From: Dromaius novaehollandiae
Lineage: Eukaryota > Chordata > Aves > Casuariiformes > Dromaiidae
Direction: 5' to 3'
DNA length: 64,000 nt
NCBI RefSeq assembly: GCF_036370855.1
Contig: NC_088102.1
Span: 19,697,001-19,761,000 of the forward strand
Positions 16,101-28,700 of the stretch are shown here, in pieces; position 1 is the first letter of the stretch, and every line of letters begins with the position of its first letter. The translations under genes and the position numbers were made by a program. The notes beneath the pieces are model-generated. The model was not told the DNA's origin. It worked only from the letters and a program-made list of their open reading frames with translations, and did not search any database.

Positions 16101-19100
16101 GTTTGGCTGGCTTATTTGCCTTTTAGTGTTTGAACTGGGATTAGGTCAGAAACACGCAGGAGAGACTTGCTTTGTTTTACCCGTGTGAAACTCCTGAAGC
16201 TCAGGAGCCCATACCTGGAAGCAACAGCAAGCACTGAGAGGTCAAAAGCTGGCAGTTATTTCCCAGAGACATTGCTCTTCGTTGTGAACTGAAGATAAAA
16301 ATTCACAGCCCACAGAAAAGACAGTTCATATCTGTCCATAATCAGCTGTAGTCACAGCAATGTTATTGCTTTCTACTTTAGCCTTTATGCTCCCAAACTG
16401 CTAATTAAAAAGCACATGCATTGTTTTCTTTTCTAAATAGACGTTATACAGGTTTTTAGGTGAGAACTTTATTTCCCTCTAAGAATAATGAAGAGGAGTT
16501 TCTTCCTGTTTTTTTCAGATGGCCACTTCCCTATTTGTACCGAGCTGCCCTGTAAGTCTGCCCCAGGATGCCTCAGGTATTGCTTCTCATTAGCTCACAA
16601 ATTTATTTTTAATTACTCAAGAGATGGAGGCTTTTTCTTTTTTCTTTTTTAACTTCTAATGAGTTAGACTTTTCTGTTTTAAAAATGGTAGCACTTGGAA
16701 TTTGGCAAGCAATATTGATTCAAACAGCTGTTTGAGGTCATCTTTTTAGAATCATTAAATGAGATCGAACTAGTAATAAAGAATTGAACTAAAAGTTTTA
16801 GTATTATTATTGTAGTATTACAGTGAAGGCCTTACTTATTGGTTATTCGAAGGTTGTGGTGCTTGCTTTCCTCTTTATAGCTGTCAGCAACAGACAAGCT
16901 GAGCTATCTGACCGTCTGCTAACCAGTTATGGTTGTTTTTTGGACAGATGTCAGAGCTTGGTGATGTTATATAAGCTTATAGTTCCATAATCCCAGTTTT
17001 CCTTCAACTCCATTTTAAAATACTTACAAGACAGTTGTGAGAAATAAATAATTTATACTTTTCTGTTATCAGTATAAAATCACAGATAAATGTTGGTGTT
17101 ATAAAACATGGATTTTATTTCTTTGCATTCTTTGTAATATAAAAGTCTAAAAATACAAAATTTTTATAATAGCAGGAACAACTGGACCATATTTTAAAGT
17201 TCTCCTGTGATATTTTGAAGTTAAATATGATAATGAAATACAACTTCTCATAAACATTATTACACAATATTGTAGTAAATTCTAATTAAAATACAAAGTC
17301 ACTACTGATAAAATGCATTTAACGTAGCATGATGCAACTCTAGCACGAAGATTTGGATGAAATGATCTTCAGTAAAAATTTGCATATTTGATGTCTTTGA
17401 TAAAGCACACATTTTATTTGACACATGCAGACTTCTAATAATGGTATTCACATACATACTGAAATGTTCAAAATAGGTGAGACTGAAGTGTTTGGGGGTT
17501 TGTCAGAAGCTTTGTTTATTTAGTTGTTTGTGCTTATCCCAATGACAGAAGTCAAGCAGCTGAGAGCCATCTTTTTAATCTGCAGAAATCCTCCAACAAT
17601 GTGCTGTTGTGTAATACTCAGCTTAGTCATGTTTAAATATTTCATGACGCTGATGTATGTACTTTGATATGCATCTAAAATGACAGTGTATGTCTTCTTA
17701 CACTAAGATACACTTGTAACTAAAAGTCAGCCCCCATGTATATGGTCTCTTTGTAAAACATCGCTTCAAAATGGTTTTGAATTTATTTTATGTTTTCTCT
17801 ATGCTTGTTTGATCTTTCCATTATAGTAATGTGAAGTAAATTCAGATTGAATGTACAAATAAAAGCAATTGTTGTAGTCTGACTTCCTGTGTAGAACAGG
17901 TATCAAATTTAAAGCATTTACTCTTTTAAGCAAGTAACTTGTGTTTGACCAATTCACGCTACCCAAAAAGCAGCCAGTTATGTTTTGGAGACATCAAGAG
18001 GCGAAGAATCCACTGCCCCCTTGGTACTTGACCCAATAGTTAATTATCCTGATAGCTTTCAAAGAAGATCTTATTTCTTGTGTAAATTTGTTTGGCACAG
18101 GCTATTATTATTTAATTTTCTATTTATTTGTAAAACCTATTTTCTTTACCTGAAGCTTAATTTTCAAAACCTAAAATTAATATTTTGTTAGTTCTACCAA
18201 TTACTGTAGTCAGAGATAGGCTACTGATTGACCAGGTCTCTGAACTCGTAATTGCTGTACAGAAATAGCAGCTGGCACTTCTGGTATGGGGCCCACATTT
18301 TGTCAGCTCTTAGCATTTCTACCCATTTGAAGAACAGATCTCGGAATTTGCCCCAGCTGATGCTAGGAGGCCTCCTCCCCTCCCTGCAAGGACCAAGATT
18401 TTGAAACTTTGTAGTATAACCTTGCATTTAATTTTCCAGGATTTTCCCTTAGAGTCATGTTTGGCTAGGCAGTCTGTACCCTACCGCTGTCTATAGGCAC
18501 AACTTTAACATTCCCACAGATGTCTCTGATGTTCCATGAGCTATTCAGGAGAGACGTGGTCAGACTGAAGATCGCAATCTTTTGTTTCTGGACTGTTGTA
18601 TGCAGATTCTGGATCTATGGATTTTTAAGACTCCTCTCCAGTTACTAATATTACTGAAAAATCTAGTACCAACACATAATTCTGGTTTTTCCCATACACA
18701 GAACAAAAGTATTTGATGACCACTCCTTTCTGTGTATCACATTTTTATTACCTCTGGCTAGTAATGGACTGAAGAGCTTGCTAGGATTTTTTCATTCTCT
18801 TTATTCTCAGCATCTGCTAGAGTGATGGATTCCCTTAATTTCATTAGTTTTTCTTAGCCTTTTGTTGTAGTACTCACAACTTATACCAATTTCCATAAAT
18901 ACTTTAAACTCTAACCTGGAGGTTTATAAACTTTCAGAAATTAGATGTAGTTTTTAACTCCCTCTGGTGGTCTAACTAACAGAGTTAATTGTCAAGTGTA
19001 GCTATGCTAATACTGACAGTAACAAGGAAAATGTCTGAATGCAGTATGACATTGTAGATGCTTAAATTTTAATTGTTTGCTCCAGATGCATTTAGACAGT

Positions 19101-22100
19101 AATGGGAAAACAATGATGTTTATTAATAACAAACATAAGTTTTATTACCAGTGAGTAGTCAGGAATATTTCAAAACAAAATTAATGAAAATGTAAAGCTT
19201 TTCTTCTTTGTAATGATTGAATTTAGGAACTAATGAAGGGTACCTCAAGCTGATATACCCTGCTGCATCAATAACTTCAATGTCAGAAGCCTGACAGAAG
19301 ATATTTTTGGAAACATTACAATGTTACAACCAGTTTAAAATGCAATATGATAAACATTTGGCCTAAACAACTTGATTCTTAAAATATATTTTCAATTGAG
19401 TGATAATCTTTTTGTTGCCCTTTCTCATTCATGAAAGGCCTTGGAAAGCATCTCTGCTGGAGTCTTGACATTTTACCTTTTGCAGCTTCAGTTTAAGAAA
19501 GTGGTATGAGTTCTTTAGATAGTGGCCAATGAAATAGATTGAATAATTATATATGCATTATGCATCTGTTTTACAGCAGTACATTCTGCTGAATTAGCTG
19601 GCGATGTAGAAAAGCTAATAAAACTTTTCATTTGGGACTAACTCCCAGCATGTTTCACTTTGTCAGCAGTTTTCATCCAGATATTAAAAGGAACTTCTTC
19701 ACATGTCACAAAGAATTGATACGGGATAATTAATAAAGATGTAGGAGAAATATTTAGTGAACTAGATGTGTACATTTGGAGGCTGCACCAGGAACACCTT
19801 TTAAGAAGGAATTTTGTATAAATGTTAACTAGGGTTCAAAGTTAAAGTCTTCATCTTCTCTATAGGGCTCTAATTGTCTATGTCACTTCTTCAGCCTCTG
19901 ATTAAGTCATCATTTGCTAACATGTAATGTGTTTAATTTGTATGCTACTTCTTGGTCTGTAGAGAATTTTGTATGAACTTAAGAAATTGAGGGGATGAAT
20001 AAAGCTATTCAGTCCATTATAGATTAAAAAAATATTCTAACCTCTCAGAAGACCGTATGTCTATCATGATGATTTTAAGAGATTTCCATGAGAACTGTAA
20101 TTTTTTAAAAATAACTATAAAGACTAGTATGTTAATAATGTTTTTTACTCAAATGCTTCCATAAGTGTTAATATTTATGCAGTTTATGTACAAATCTTAA
20201 GATAGTAATAATAAACAGATCCTTACTGTGACTGCTTCAATCTAGCTGGGCTAGAAAAAAACAAACTTTTGGGAAATAATGTGCAGTATTGGCTCATTTG
20301 ATATTATTTTGAAGACTGAATATATCACTGTATTTATATAACGATCATATACATACTATGTAATATTACTTTTTCTTAAATATTGTACTATAGGCTTTAT
20401 ACAATTGTGAAAAATAATCATTTGTCTGATTATAAAGGCATGAATTCTTTTTCAAGTATCGGTTAGATTTCCAATTAGTAGAAAAGTACGGAATTAATTG
20501 AATCAATTTGAAAGGAATAAACTACAAAATCAAATGTCCATTGTGGAGAAAAAAATGTGCTTTCTAGGTTTACCCAAAATGTTTTGTGCGTTATTTTAAC
20601 TTTCAAACATCAGTAAGGGCTTTGTTGTTGACAAAATAATGTATATTCACAGATATAACTGTTTTAAGAAAATCAACTTTAAGTATAAAACTGTTAATAT
20701 TGAAGTACTTTAATATGGCTTATCTCATTTTGTATGTATGGCTGTATTCTTCACTGTGAAACTGGGGGATGAGTTTTGTAATAGTCATGTAGTCAAGTGT
20801 TGACTTTGTGGATACTGTTAAATCTCCCTTTAGCTCCCCTTAAATTGGATTTTGATACTTTCAAAAGGAACTAAGTGTCACTGAGAAATTATTTTCTCTA
20901 ATAACTTTCATATGAGCTGTACTTAGTTTCACAGAGATTGCTGGCTTCAGTAGGAACTGAGAACTCTGCAGCTACCTAGTTTCACTAGCAGTGTTATGCT
21001 CACTAGAAAAATGACCTTGATCCCAGTAAAATTTTTGGTCGTATAATCCATATGGGTTCTGTGCTTCACTGTAAGGAAATTATTCCTCACATTAACACAT
21101 TTTGGCCTGAAAACTTTTTGCACTTAACATTTGAGAAAATGGCAGATAGTATTAGGATTTGAATGTGTTACATTTAAAAACACAAATAATACTTGAATTG
21201 CATCTCTGATCACTTGCAATAGAATATGTTTAACATCTTTATAGAGATTAAAATGTTGTTGATTCAGAATAAAAGGTAAGAAATTAGTAAAATAAGGACT
21301 TGTGTTGAGAAAAGCTTCTCTTTTTAATATTGACTTTTTAATTTTACTGTACAGTATGTGGAGATAAAATAAGGACCTACTTTCACACTGTCTTCCGTAG
21401 TGTTATATTTGCCTCAAAATCCTTTTCTTTCTGCAAGGTATGTTATAGCAATTCTGAAAAAGCAAACAGTTCTAATAACCAGGACTTTGATTTGGAGCTT
21501 CAAATAAATCCTATTGGAAGAAAAAACAGCAGTCAATTGTGCCGTACTAAAACTAGAGTAGTAGATAAACATGCATATTAAACACTTTTTCTGTAAATAG
21601 TGAAACAATACATTGCATTATGCATTGATAGCCTTCGAGACAAATTGGATTTTAAACTCCACATCTCCTCTCAAGGTCCTCTATATGAGGGAGCTGCCTT
21701 CAGCAAAGTTGTCATGAAAATATTTCAAAACTTTTTTTTTTTAATAAAAGGAATTTAGAACAAGGGTGCCACCTCAGCTGTGAATACTACCTGTATAAAA
21801 GCCCAGAAACTAAATCTAGAATAAAACCCAGTGACTGTTAGTTTGCTTGCAATTTTTTTGCTCATGTGAATTACTAGCATTTTATTTGAATGTTATGCTT
21901 AAAAATACAAAGTAGTATTGGAATTTATTTTCTGATCCCTCGTTATGTGGGATATGTTTATCAACAAAATAAAATGTTTAACATTTTATTAGAGATGAAA
22001 AAGTTGTTTATACTTATTTTAAGACAGTATTGTCTGTAGCTTTTAAGTTTCTTCCAGTTTAAACCATTCCCCCACCATTTGTTTCTCATAATTCTGTATG

Positions 22101-23995
22101 TGATACCAGTGCAGAAAACTTGTTTAACTTCATGAGGTTTATTCTCAGGTTCACTGAAGTATCGAAGTACTGTATTAGTATGTTCCTGTGTACAAACAAT
22201 TATTGTCTTCTCATACTTAGCTCATGAAATTGCTGAACAATGAATTATTATTTCCCTTAATACTGCCCTGGGATTGAGGAGATGGTAGGTTGAGTGGGAG
22301 GGATGGTATAAGGCAAAAGAATTGATTATCAATACATTTTAGTTACTTTTACCTGAATTTTAATTTTCCATGGTTTTCAGAAGCCATATTTCTCTCTATG
22401 TCTTTTCTAGCTAGCTAACTCATCTTTTAAGCAGACTTTATTTTGAGCAGAGGCGAGTGCATGTGTGCTTCAGTCCATGCTACCTGAATAGGGCATTTCC
22501 AGAAATCACCACCACCTTTCAATTTGAAAAACAAATGGCAGTTAGCAAAACATATGCAGGACCCGACTTCTTTTCTACAACATTTTTATGCTATTAATTA
22601 CTGATTTGCTATTGTATATGATTATGGGTAATCTAAAATGGACTCTTAGAGCGGTCTAGGTTATATGCAAGTTTTGCTAATGTTAATACAGATTTCCCTA
22701 ATTGTTCTAATGCATTTCCAGATACACTAGTTTCTTTTGCATGGATGTCTCACTTCATAAATAGTAGCTGCTGAGACAATAAGCCTGAACTGTTATGTGA
22801 ATATTTTAATATTATTCTTTTACTGGTAGCTTTTACTAAAATGATGTGTGATCAGTGCTAGCAAAATGTGTTTAAAATTGTTATGACTAAATATGAATAA
22901 TCTTTATAAGCCAATCAACTCCTTTGGAAACTTGAAATTTTACTTTTCATACTCTCATGTCTACAAGAACTAGTAGTTATTATCAAAAATTTCCAATTAT
23001 TATTCCTTTGCTGCCTCAGTTTTAATTTAATCATCTCTCTCCAGTGAAACATCATTCTATGATCAGTTCAATCATCTGCGGATCTTCTGAAACCCCATTT
23101 AAGCAAAAAAAGCTTTATCATATCCTTCTCTTTTTGCTTTTGTTGCAGTAGTCAATCTTCTTTCCTCTCCTGTAATCTACTTCACTGTATATTTTAAAAA
23201 CTGTTATGTTCTGCTTTTCACTTTTTAAAATTGGAAACGAGCTTTATTTGAAACCGGCCTGTAGCCCGGAAGTGCTGTAACAGCAACTTGATAAAAAGGC
23301 AGATTACATTATCTGAATTTTGTGTGATGAATTCCCAGTGCTACTGAAAGCATAAATTAGTTGCAGCACTGAGAGACTTTTGACACCTGTCACAAAGTTG
23401 CTATAGCTGTGATGGTCCAGCGACACAAGCAAAGCAAGGTCTGTAGGTACTGGATCTCTTACTGATCTTTTATATTGAGTGACACAACTGGGAAATAAAT
23501 GGACAAGCTTTTAGTGACACAAGGCCTTGGTCTCTTCCTGATCAGTTAATGATTCAATGGCAATTGTTGATTTCCTGCCTCTAAAAAGACACCTCCTTTC
23601 TCTATCTTTCAGCTGATGATCAAAACCAAGCAAAACTTCAGAAAATCCCTGTCCCTTATGTTTTTGATATACACACAAAGTGAAATATATTAAAGAAATC
23701 CTGCTATGTGGCCAACCACTCTAGTGTTGAGTGGGCACAGCCATGTCATGTTTACGTTTAATCGTTCTGTCTCTACAAAAGCACATCAAGGTGACTGGTG
23801 ATAGTGTTATCCTCCAAGAGTCTGAAGATCATAATTTACAGAGTTTGGGGAATAAGGGGAATATACTGCTCTTATGTACAACAGTTATGAAACAATGACT
23901 GACTTGTCTCAACCTGGTAGTGTTAAGTTTGGCCAAATCTGACTTCTGAGTTTGTGATCTTGACATTCCTGAAGACTGAAGAAGCACAACGTGAG

Positions 23996-24079
23996 CTACG
24001 GCAACAGCAGCAGACCTGCAGAGAGAGTAACCCTCACACGCTCCTCCACGTACATGTCGGCCTCATAGGCTTCTCCTTT
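23996..24079 (-). CDS. Candidate minus-strand terminal exon (speculative)
   Basis: On the minus strand a good acceptor (pyrimidine-rich, TTTTTATCCACAG) precedes an open frame of 27 codons, starting KGEAYEADMYVEERVRVTL and ending in TAG. Its phase (0) fits a GC-type donor at 24951-24950 at the end of an open frame that starts in the CpG island (25056 to 24952, minus). I do not recognise the protein. Evidence is limited to splice-site quality, phase agreement and coding-like amino acid content, so it may be chance. Confidence 0.2.
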   Translation of the reverse strand, partial: KGEAYEADMYVEERVRVTLSAGLLLLP

Positions 24080-24542
24080 CTGTGGATAAAAAGAATAAAT
24101 TAATTGCGCAAGTCCACGCAATAACTTACTGAGGTGGAACAAGACTTTTAAATTAAATTACATTTTTTAAGTTCAGAGGGTTAGACACTTATGTATGTTT
24201 TCATGACCTATTCTGTTCTGTCAACAAGCTTTATCCTTATTTTGCGAAAAGTAAAGAGCGATTTGAGAGATTTATCTTTAATAGTCTTGGTCTGTCTACT
24301 ACATTTTTTCAATGAAAATCAGGCACGAGAGGTTTTTCTGAGGTAGGTATAACACTGTGGAACTGCTGTACTTCTGTATGTGACACAGTGTGTGCGAAAG
24401 ATGCACCGTGTTAGGGGAAAGATGGTTTAAATAAATAGTTTTATTCCATCCAAATGCTGGAAATGTGTTCACTTTCTCAAAACATACGGATATACCACAT
24501 GTGAGAAAGTGCAGGTCTTTGCTACGCATGCACTGCTACACG

Positions 24543-24562
24543 CCCTGCTTTTCAAAGCAGGG
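24543..24562. repeat. 20-bp palindrome
   Basis: The perfect inverted arms CCCTGCTTT and AAAGCAGGG are separated by TC. It lies about 370 bp upstream of the TTC7B CpG island. A shorter inverted pair, AGGCT/AGCCT, follows at about 24572-24583. Confidence 0.7.
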
Positions 24563-24951
24563 GTAGCCGCAGGCTGAAGCCTACCTCTCCGTGTAACGCG
24601 ATGCGAAAGAGTGCATCAGGCAACCGAGATAAACACCACAGAGAATGTGGTATAGCAGACAGGAAAGGCAAAAGGGAGAGTGCCTGGAAATGTATTAAAG
24701 AGACCCTAGAGACAGAGTGGACGCCAGATTTAAAGGGGGGAGGGGGGGAAGACTATGTAAGGGCAAGATACATTTTTGTGTTACAGCTTTTGGAATATGG
24801 TTTAAAAACAGCCTAATGGATACGTTAACGGGTCGGATGATTAGTACGTGGAAGAGCTGAAATCAGAAATCAGACTAGGAATTTTCCGTTTTCCGGTGAA
24901 ACTGGGCAAATCGTTTAGAAAAAGCGCGCTGCCGTAGAGCTGGAGACTTGC

Positions 24952-25056
24952 CGAGCTGCGCCGGTCACCCCAGGAGCCCCCGGCGGCCGCGGCCCCGCTG
25001 CCAGCGGCGCCTTTCCCGGACTCGGGCACGGCGGCCTCCAGCAGCCGCGCTGCCAT
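24952..25056 (-). CDS. Candidate divergent minus-strand first coding exon (speculative)
   Basis: A minus-strand ATG at 25056-25054 sits in an excellent start context (GCCGCCATGG). It opens 35 codons, MAARLLEAAVPESGKG through DRRSS, up to a phase-0 GC donor (TCG|GCAAGT). The same frame stays open unspliced to 24841 (71 codons). CpG-island promoters are often divergent, so transcription here is plausible; translation is not shown. I do not recognise the product. Confidence 0.2.
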
Positions 25057-25072
25057 GGCGGCGGCCGCCTGA
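25055..25072 (+). CDS. Candidate uORF of TTC7B (MAAAA-stop)
   Basis: ATGGCGGCGGCCGCCTGA encodes a five-residue peptide in a favourable start context (CTGCCATGG), about 400 nt upstream of the TTC7B start codon. I see no other ATG between it and the main start. It matters only if transcription begins upstream of 25055. Confidence 0.35.
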   Translation: MAAAA

Positions 25073-25225
25073 AGCAGCTGCGGCCGCGCTGCGCCGCGTC
25101 CCGAGGTCCTGCCGCCCGCGGCCTCAGTCGTTACTCGCGGCGGCGGCGGGGCGGGGCAGAGGGCGCAGTGAGAGCAGCGTCGCCTCCCGCCCGCCTCGCC
25201 CCGCAGGCCAGGGGCAAGCGGCTCC

Positions 25226-25253
25226 GGGGGGCGGGGCGGGGCGGGGGGGGCGG
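25226..25253. promoter_or_regulatory. Clustered GC boxes (Sp1/KLF type)
   Basis: Overlapping GGGCGGGGC units form a continuous G/C run about 230 bp upstream of the TTC7B start codon. Runs of at least four Gs repeated here could also form a G-quadruplex. Confidence 0.6.
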
Positions 25254-25475
25254 TGCTCCCGCCCCCCTGAGCCGCCGCTGCCCGGCAGGGGGCGCCGCTG
25301 CCGGCGCTCGGCCCCCAGCTCGGCGCGGGCCGCAGCCCTCAAGTTCCGCTGCTCCCGCCGTCGCACAGGCGCGTGGTGGAGCCGCTGCTGCCACCGCCTT
25401 TTCCCCGCCTCCTCCTCCTCCTCGTCCCGCTGTCCCGGCCCCTTCCCCTGCGCCCGCCGGGCCGCCGGCCCGGCC

Positions 25476-25596
25476 ATGGCCACCAAGAAGGCGGGCTCGC
25501 GGCTGGAGACGGAGATCGAGCGGTGCCGCTCCGAGTGCCAGTGGGAGCGGATCCCCGAGCTCGTCAAGCAGCTCTCGGCCAAGCTCATCGCCAACG
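25476..25596 (+). CDS. TTC7B: TTC7B coding exon 1
   Basis: The ATG at 25476 has a strong context (GCCCGGCCATGGCC). The exon encodes 40 residues, MATKKAGSRLETEIERC to AKLIAN, plus the first base of an Asp codon, and ends at AACG|GTGCGG. The sequence is essentially identical to human TTC7B at this end. The segment is a helical N-terminal region ahead of the TPR solenoid. Longer open frames overlapping it in other frames are GC artefacts. Confidence 0.96.
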
Positions 25597-25678
25597 GTGC
25601 GGCGCCGGGCGGCCTCGCCGGCGGGGCAGCGCCGGGCCGGGCGGGCGGCGGTGGCAGGCCGCGGCGGCGGGCCCGCGG

Positions 25679-25735
25679 GCGGCGGCGCGCGGGGCGGCGG
25701 CGCGGGGGCGGCGGCGCGGGGGCGGCCGCGGGCCG
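25679..25735. repeat. GC-rich minisatellite (GGGGCGGCGGCGCG units)
   Basis: About three imperfect copies of a 14-15-bp GGGG(G)CGGCGGCGCG unit lie about 90 bp after the TTC7B exon 1 donor. G-runs in every unit give R-loop and G-quadruplex potential. Confidence 0.7.
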
Positions 25736-28700
25736 GCAGGTGCAGCCGGGCCGGCGCGGGGGCCCCGCGGGCCGCGCCGAGGGCGGGGAGCGGGTCGCCG
25801 GGGGGCCGCGGGGGCGGCGGCCGCGGCGCCCGGGCCTGCGGGGGAGCCGCGCCCGGCCGGGGGGCGCCAGCGCGACCCTCCGGCGCCGCGAGGTCCTGCC
25901 AGGGCGCTGGGGCAGGCGCCTGGCGGCCGCGCGGCTCTGTGCCCCGGACTGACCGGCCCGGTGCGTTACCGCGGGGGCTGCAGTCCTGCGGGCAGCCCTG
26001 AGCGTCCTTCTGCCTGTGGTTGCTGGGGTCCTGCGCAGCGCCGGGGCGTCCGCAGGAACAGTGCGTCTTGTGGTGGTGTCTCTCCCTTCGCTTGAAGGCA
26101 TGTCGCGGCAGGGCACGGCTGCCTCGTTCCGTTTCCTATCCGAGCTGTGAATGGTTTACCTGGTCCTTTATTTCTCGTCCCCCCCCAAGTTTTAAATTTT
26201 AGATGAAGGAGGTGGAAGATGATATATTCGTATGGGCTGTGGAAATGCCTGACGAGCTGGGGAGGTGCAGGGACCTTCTCTTCGGCAGCGGTTCCTCAAC
26301 CTGCCGCGTTTGGGGTGCGAGAGCAGGTGTGGGGGTAGCGCCTGCCCCCCCGGGCTCGCTCCTCTGCCTGCGGTGGGTCCGGAGGGGATTTCGGAGAGAG
26401 CGTGAAGTCTGGAGATACAGGACTTGAGGTGACTACCGAGCAGAGAAGCTGAAGCAGAGAGAAGATGAGGTGCAGTGATGGTACCGCTGGGAGCAGAGGC
26501 AGTGGTAGCTTTGCACATCTAGGCAGGGAAGGAAACTGTGTGGTTGAGGTCTATGGAAATATGAACAGAAGAGCAAAAGCCAGAATCAAAGGAAAGAGGA
26601 GGGAGGGAATTTAAGGACTCTAACAACTGAGAGTTTAGATTTAACAGCTGAGTGATGATCTTGGAACTAACTTCTCTTATGTTAGTTAAAAGTGGTCACA
26701 GGGGAAGAGGGGAAGGGTGTTAACGTTTAGTTTAAGGAGATGTTTTACTGGTTGTCTCTCTAGAATAAGTGTTATTACTGGATAGCAAAACTGAGAGGAA
26801 TAATGCAGTGGAAAATAAGGTTTAAAAGCCAATCTTATGGGGCTCCATTAAGAGGAAATTTTGACTAGTTGTAGAGGTCAGTTCAAGAAAAAGTAAATAT
26901 TTTCTTGAGTGTCTGGTTAAGAAGAATGTTGCCATATATTAAGCTTGACCAGAGTGAGAAGTTTTTTCATAGCATGAAGAAAGAAGTTGCTAACAACATG
27001 TAGTTTTCTAAGACTTAGTGAAATTGAAAATTTAAGGAAGAGCTCATATCTCCAAAAGATCTGAAGAAAAGCCTGAACTCCAAATAACAGAATCTTGCTG
27101 AAAGGATTATAATATTTTGAAATGAGGAGTGGGCAATAAAATTTCAGAGAGATGGAGCTAGGCAGAAGATGCTATTGACAGGTTTCTGAGGGTAGCTCAG
27201 AGATAGGTGGGTGTTTGGTTGTTGGTGTTAGTACTCCCGCTGAAACCTGTAGTCAGGAAAGCTGTCCAAGAAGTAGCTTGTTAATTAAATCCTTAGTTTG
27301 ACTTCAGTTCTCTGACTTGAATATTTTTTTACCCAACTCAAGCATTTTGGAGAAGATGAGAGGAGGGAAGGAAGGGAAGTAACTTCGTGTTGTCCATATA
27401 CTGTTGCGTAGGGAATTGGCTCTGACTCTCGAATGTTGTAGCATTTTAATTAAGGATATAAGCATTTCTAGCAGTAGGGCTTTTTATTCCTTGAAGCCTG
27501 ATGGAAAGGGTCCTTTGGGGAAGTCCTCTTATATTTTCCTCAATCTTACGCTTTTGCAAATCACTAGCCTATGACTTTATCTGGACTTCATTACAAGTGG
27601 AAACTCTTCACTTTTGTAGAAGAGTACTTGACAGAAATTTTAAGAGGCTGCATTATTATTTGGATTTTCTTGCACTCACATGGTATTTGCTATATTTTTC
27701 CATCCCTCGAAGCTTGTAACCTAAAATTAGATCAAGGAATAAATAAAAATGACAGCTCCCAGGATGAAGCAGTGTGTGTGTGCATATGTAAGGCACTAGT
27801 AAATACTTCTAGAGAAGTGCAGCTCTTGAGAGGCACAGCATTTTATGAGTGGACTTGATTATCCTATTGTTTTCTCTGTTTTCTTCTGCTGTTGGATCCT
27901 AATGCGTCAGCTCCCTCATGGAATTAGGAGTCTTGTTAGAACCTGGCAGTGAATCAAATATAAATGTCAGTTTATGTAGGATTTTGGATGCACAAAAATG
28001 GCACTTACCGGAATTAATTTCTGTACCTGATGGATTGTATTTGAAAGGCTTTGTGAAGGTATTGAGCTTTAAGATAAAATAGGGGAGAGAAATAAAGGGG
28101 TTGGTCACCGCCTTCAGTATTCTGTAAGTCATAGTCACAATTTGGATCATGGAAAATATATTTTTTTTATGTCAAGACTGTGACTTGCATTGTTTTTGCA
28201 CAGAAGGATAGATAGATGAAAGAAAGGTATTTAACCTAACTCAGTTCTCAGGCTTATTCAATTTGTGCTATTTTTCTCTCCTTCAGAACCAAAACTCAGC
28301 AGCAGTAGTAAGATCCATACAACGTAACACAAATCTGTTTGAGATCTTGCTTCGTAAGCACTTTGATTGGGTCAAAGCTGCTATGTGCAGAATTCACAAA
28401 AATAGTAGCAGCTGTCATAAAAACCACTATGCTATTCTGAGGTTCACAAAAATGTGACGCTTGGCTGATACATAAGCTGATTGATTTTAAGAAAGAGGCC
28501 TCTCCTCAGGATTCACATCCTCAGTATGCCTTAATAAACAGAACAGAATGAGACAAGCCTGAAGTTGCTAGAAATATAATCTTAAAGTAGCTTTCACCGG
28601 TGAAACTTTGTGTGGCTTAGCTCAAGTAACAAAAAGCTTCCTTCTGAGAAAATGGTCTGAAGAAATTTTGTTGCATTTGTTGAATTTTGCCTAACATTGC

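Larger units (their letters stand above)
8650..24900. other. Intergenic region between RPS6KA5 and TTC7B
   Basis: About 16 kb of AT-rich sequence holds only short open frames with no recognisable family. I see no RNA gene, no CRISPR-like array and no intact mobile element. Notable items are a TA microsatellite near 13.0 kb, a GC-richer unexplained block at 14.65-15.56 kb, a possible minus-strand exon at 23996-24079 and a palindrome at 24543-24562. Conserved enhancers could be present but cannot be recognised from one sequence. Confidence 0.75.
24920..26090. promoter_or_regulatory. CpG island and promoter region of TTC7B
   Basis: Base composition jumps from AT-rich to strongly GC-rich, with dense CpG, at about 24920 and falls back near 26090. 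The TTC7B start codon lies in the middle. No TATA box is evident. Repeated GC boxes (GGGGCGGGG type, Sp1-like) lie at about 25147-25156 and 25226-25253, typical of a CpG-island promoter with dispersed starts. The transcription start cannot be placed exactly, but it should lie upstream of 25476. The long open frames on both strands here reflect the lack of A/T-rich stop codons and are not genes. Confidence 0.9.

Noticed and set aside
18221..18427. Minus-strand 68-codon frame with a protein-like translation (SISWGKFRDLFFKWVEML)
   Set aside because: Read carefully for retroelement or kinase similarity; I found none and there is no splice context.
24948..26116. Very long open frames on both strands (up to 334 codons) across the CpG island
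   Set aside because: They arise because GC-rich sequence lacks stop codons. Their translations are Arg/Ala/Gly/Pro repeats, several frames overlap at once, and the true coding segment here is the 121-nt TTC7B exon.
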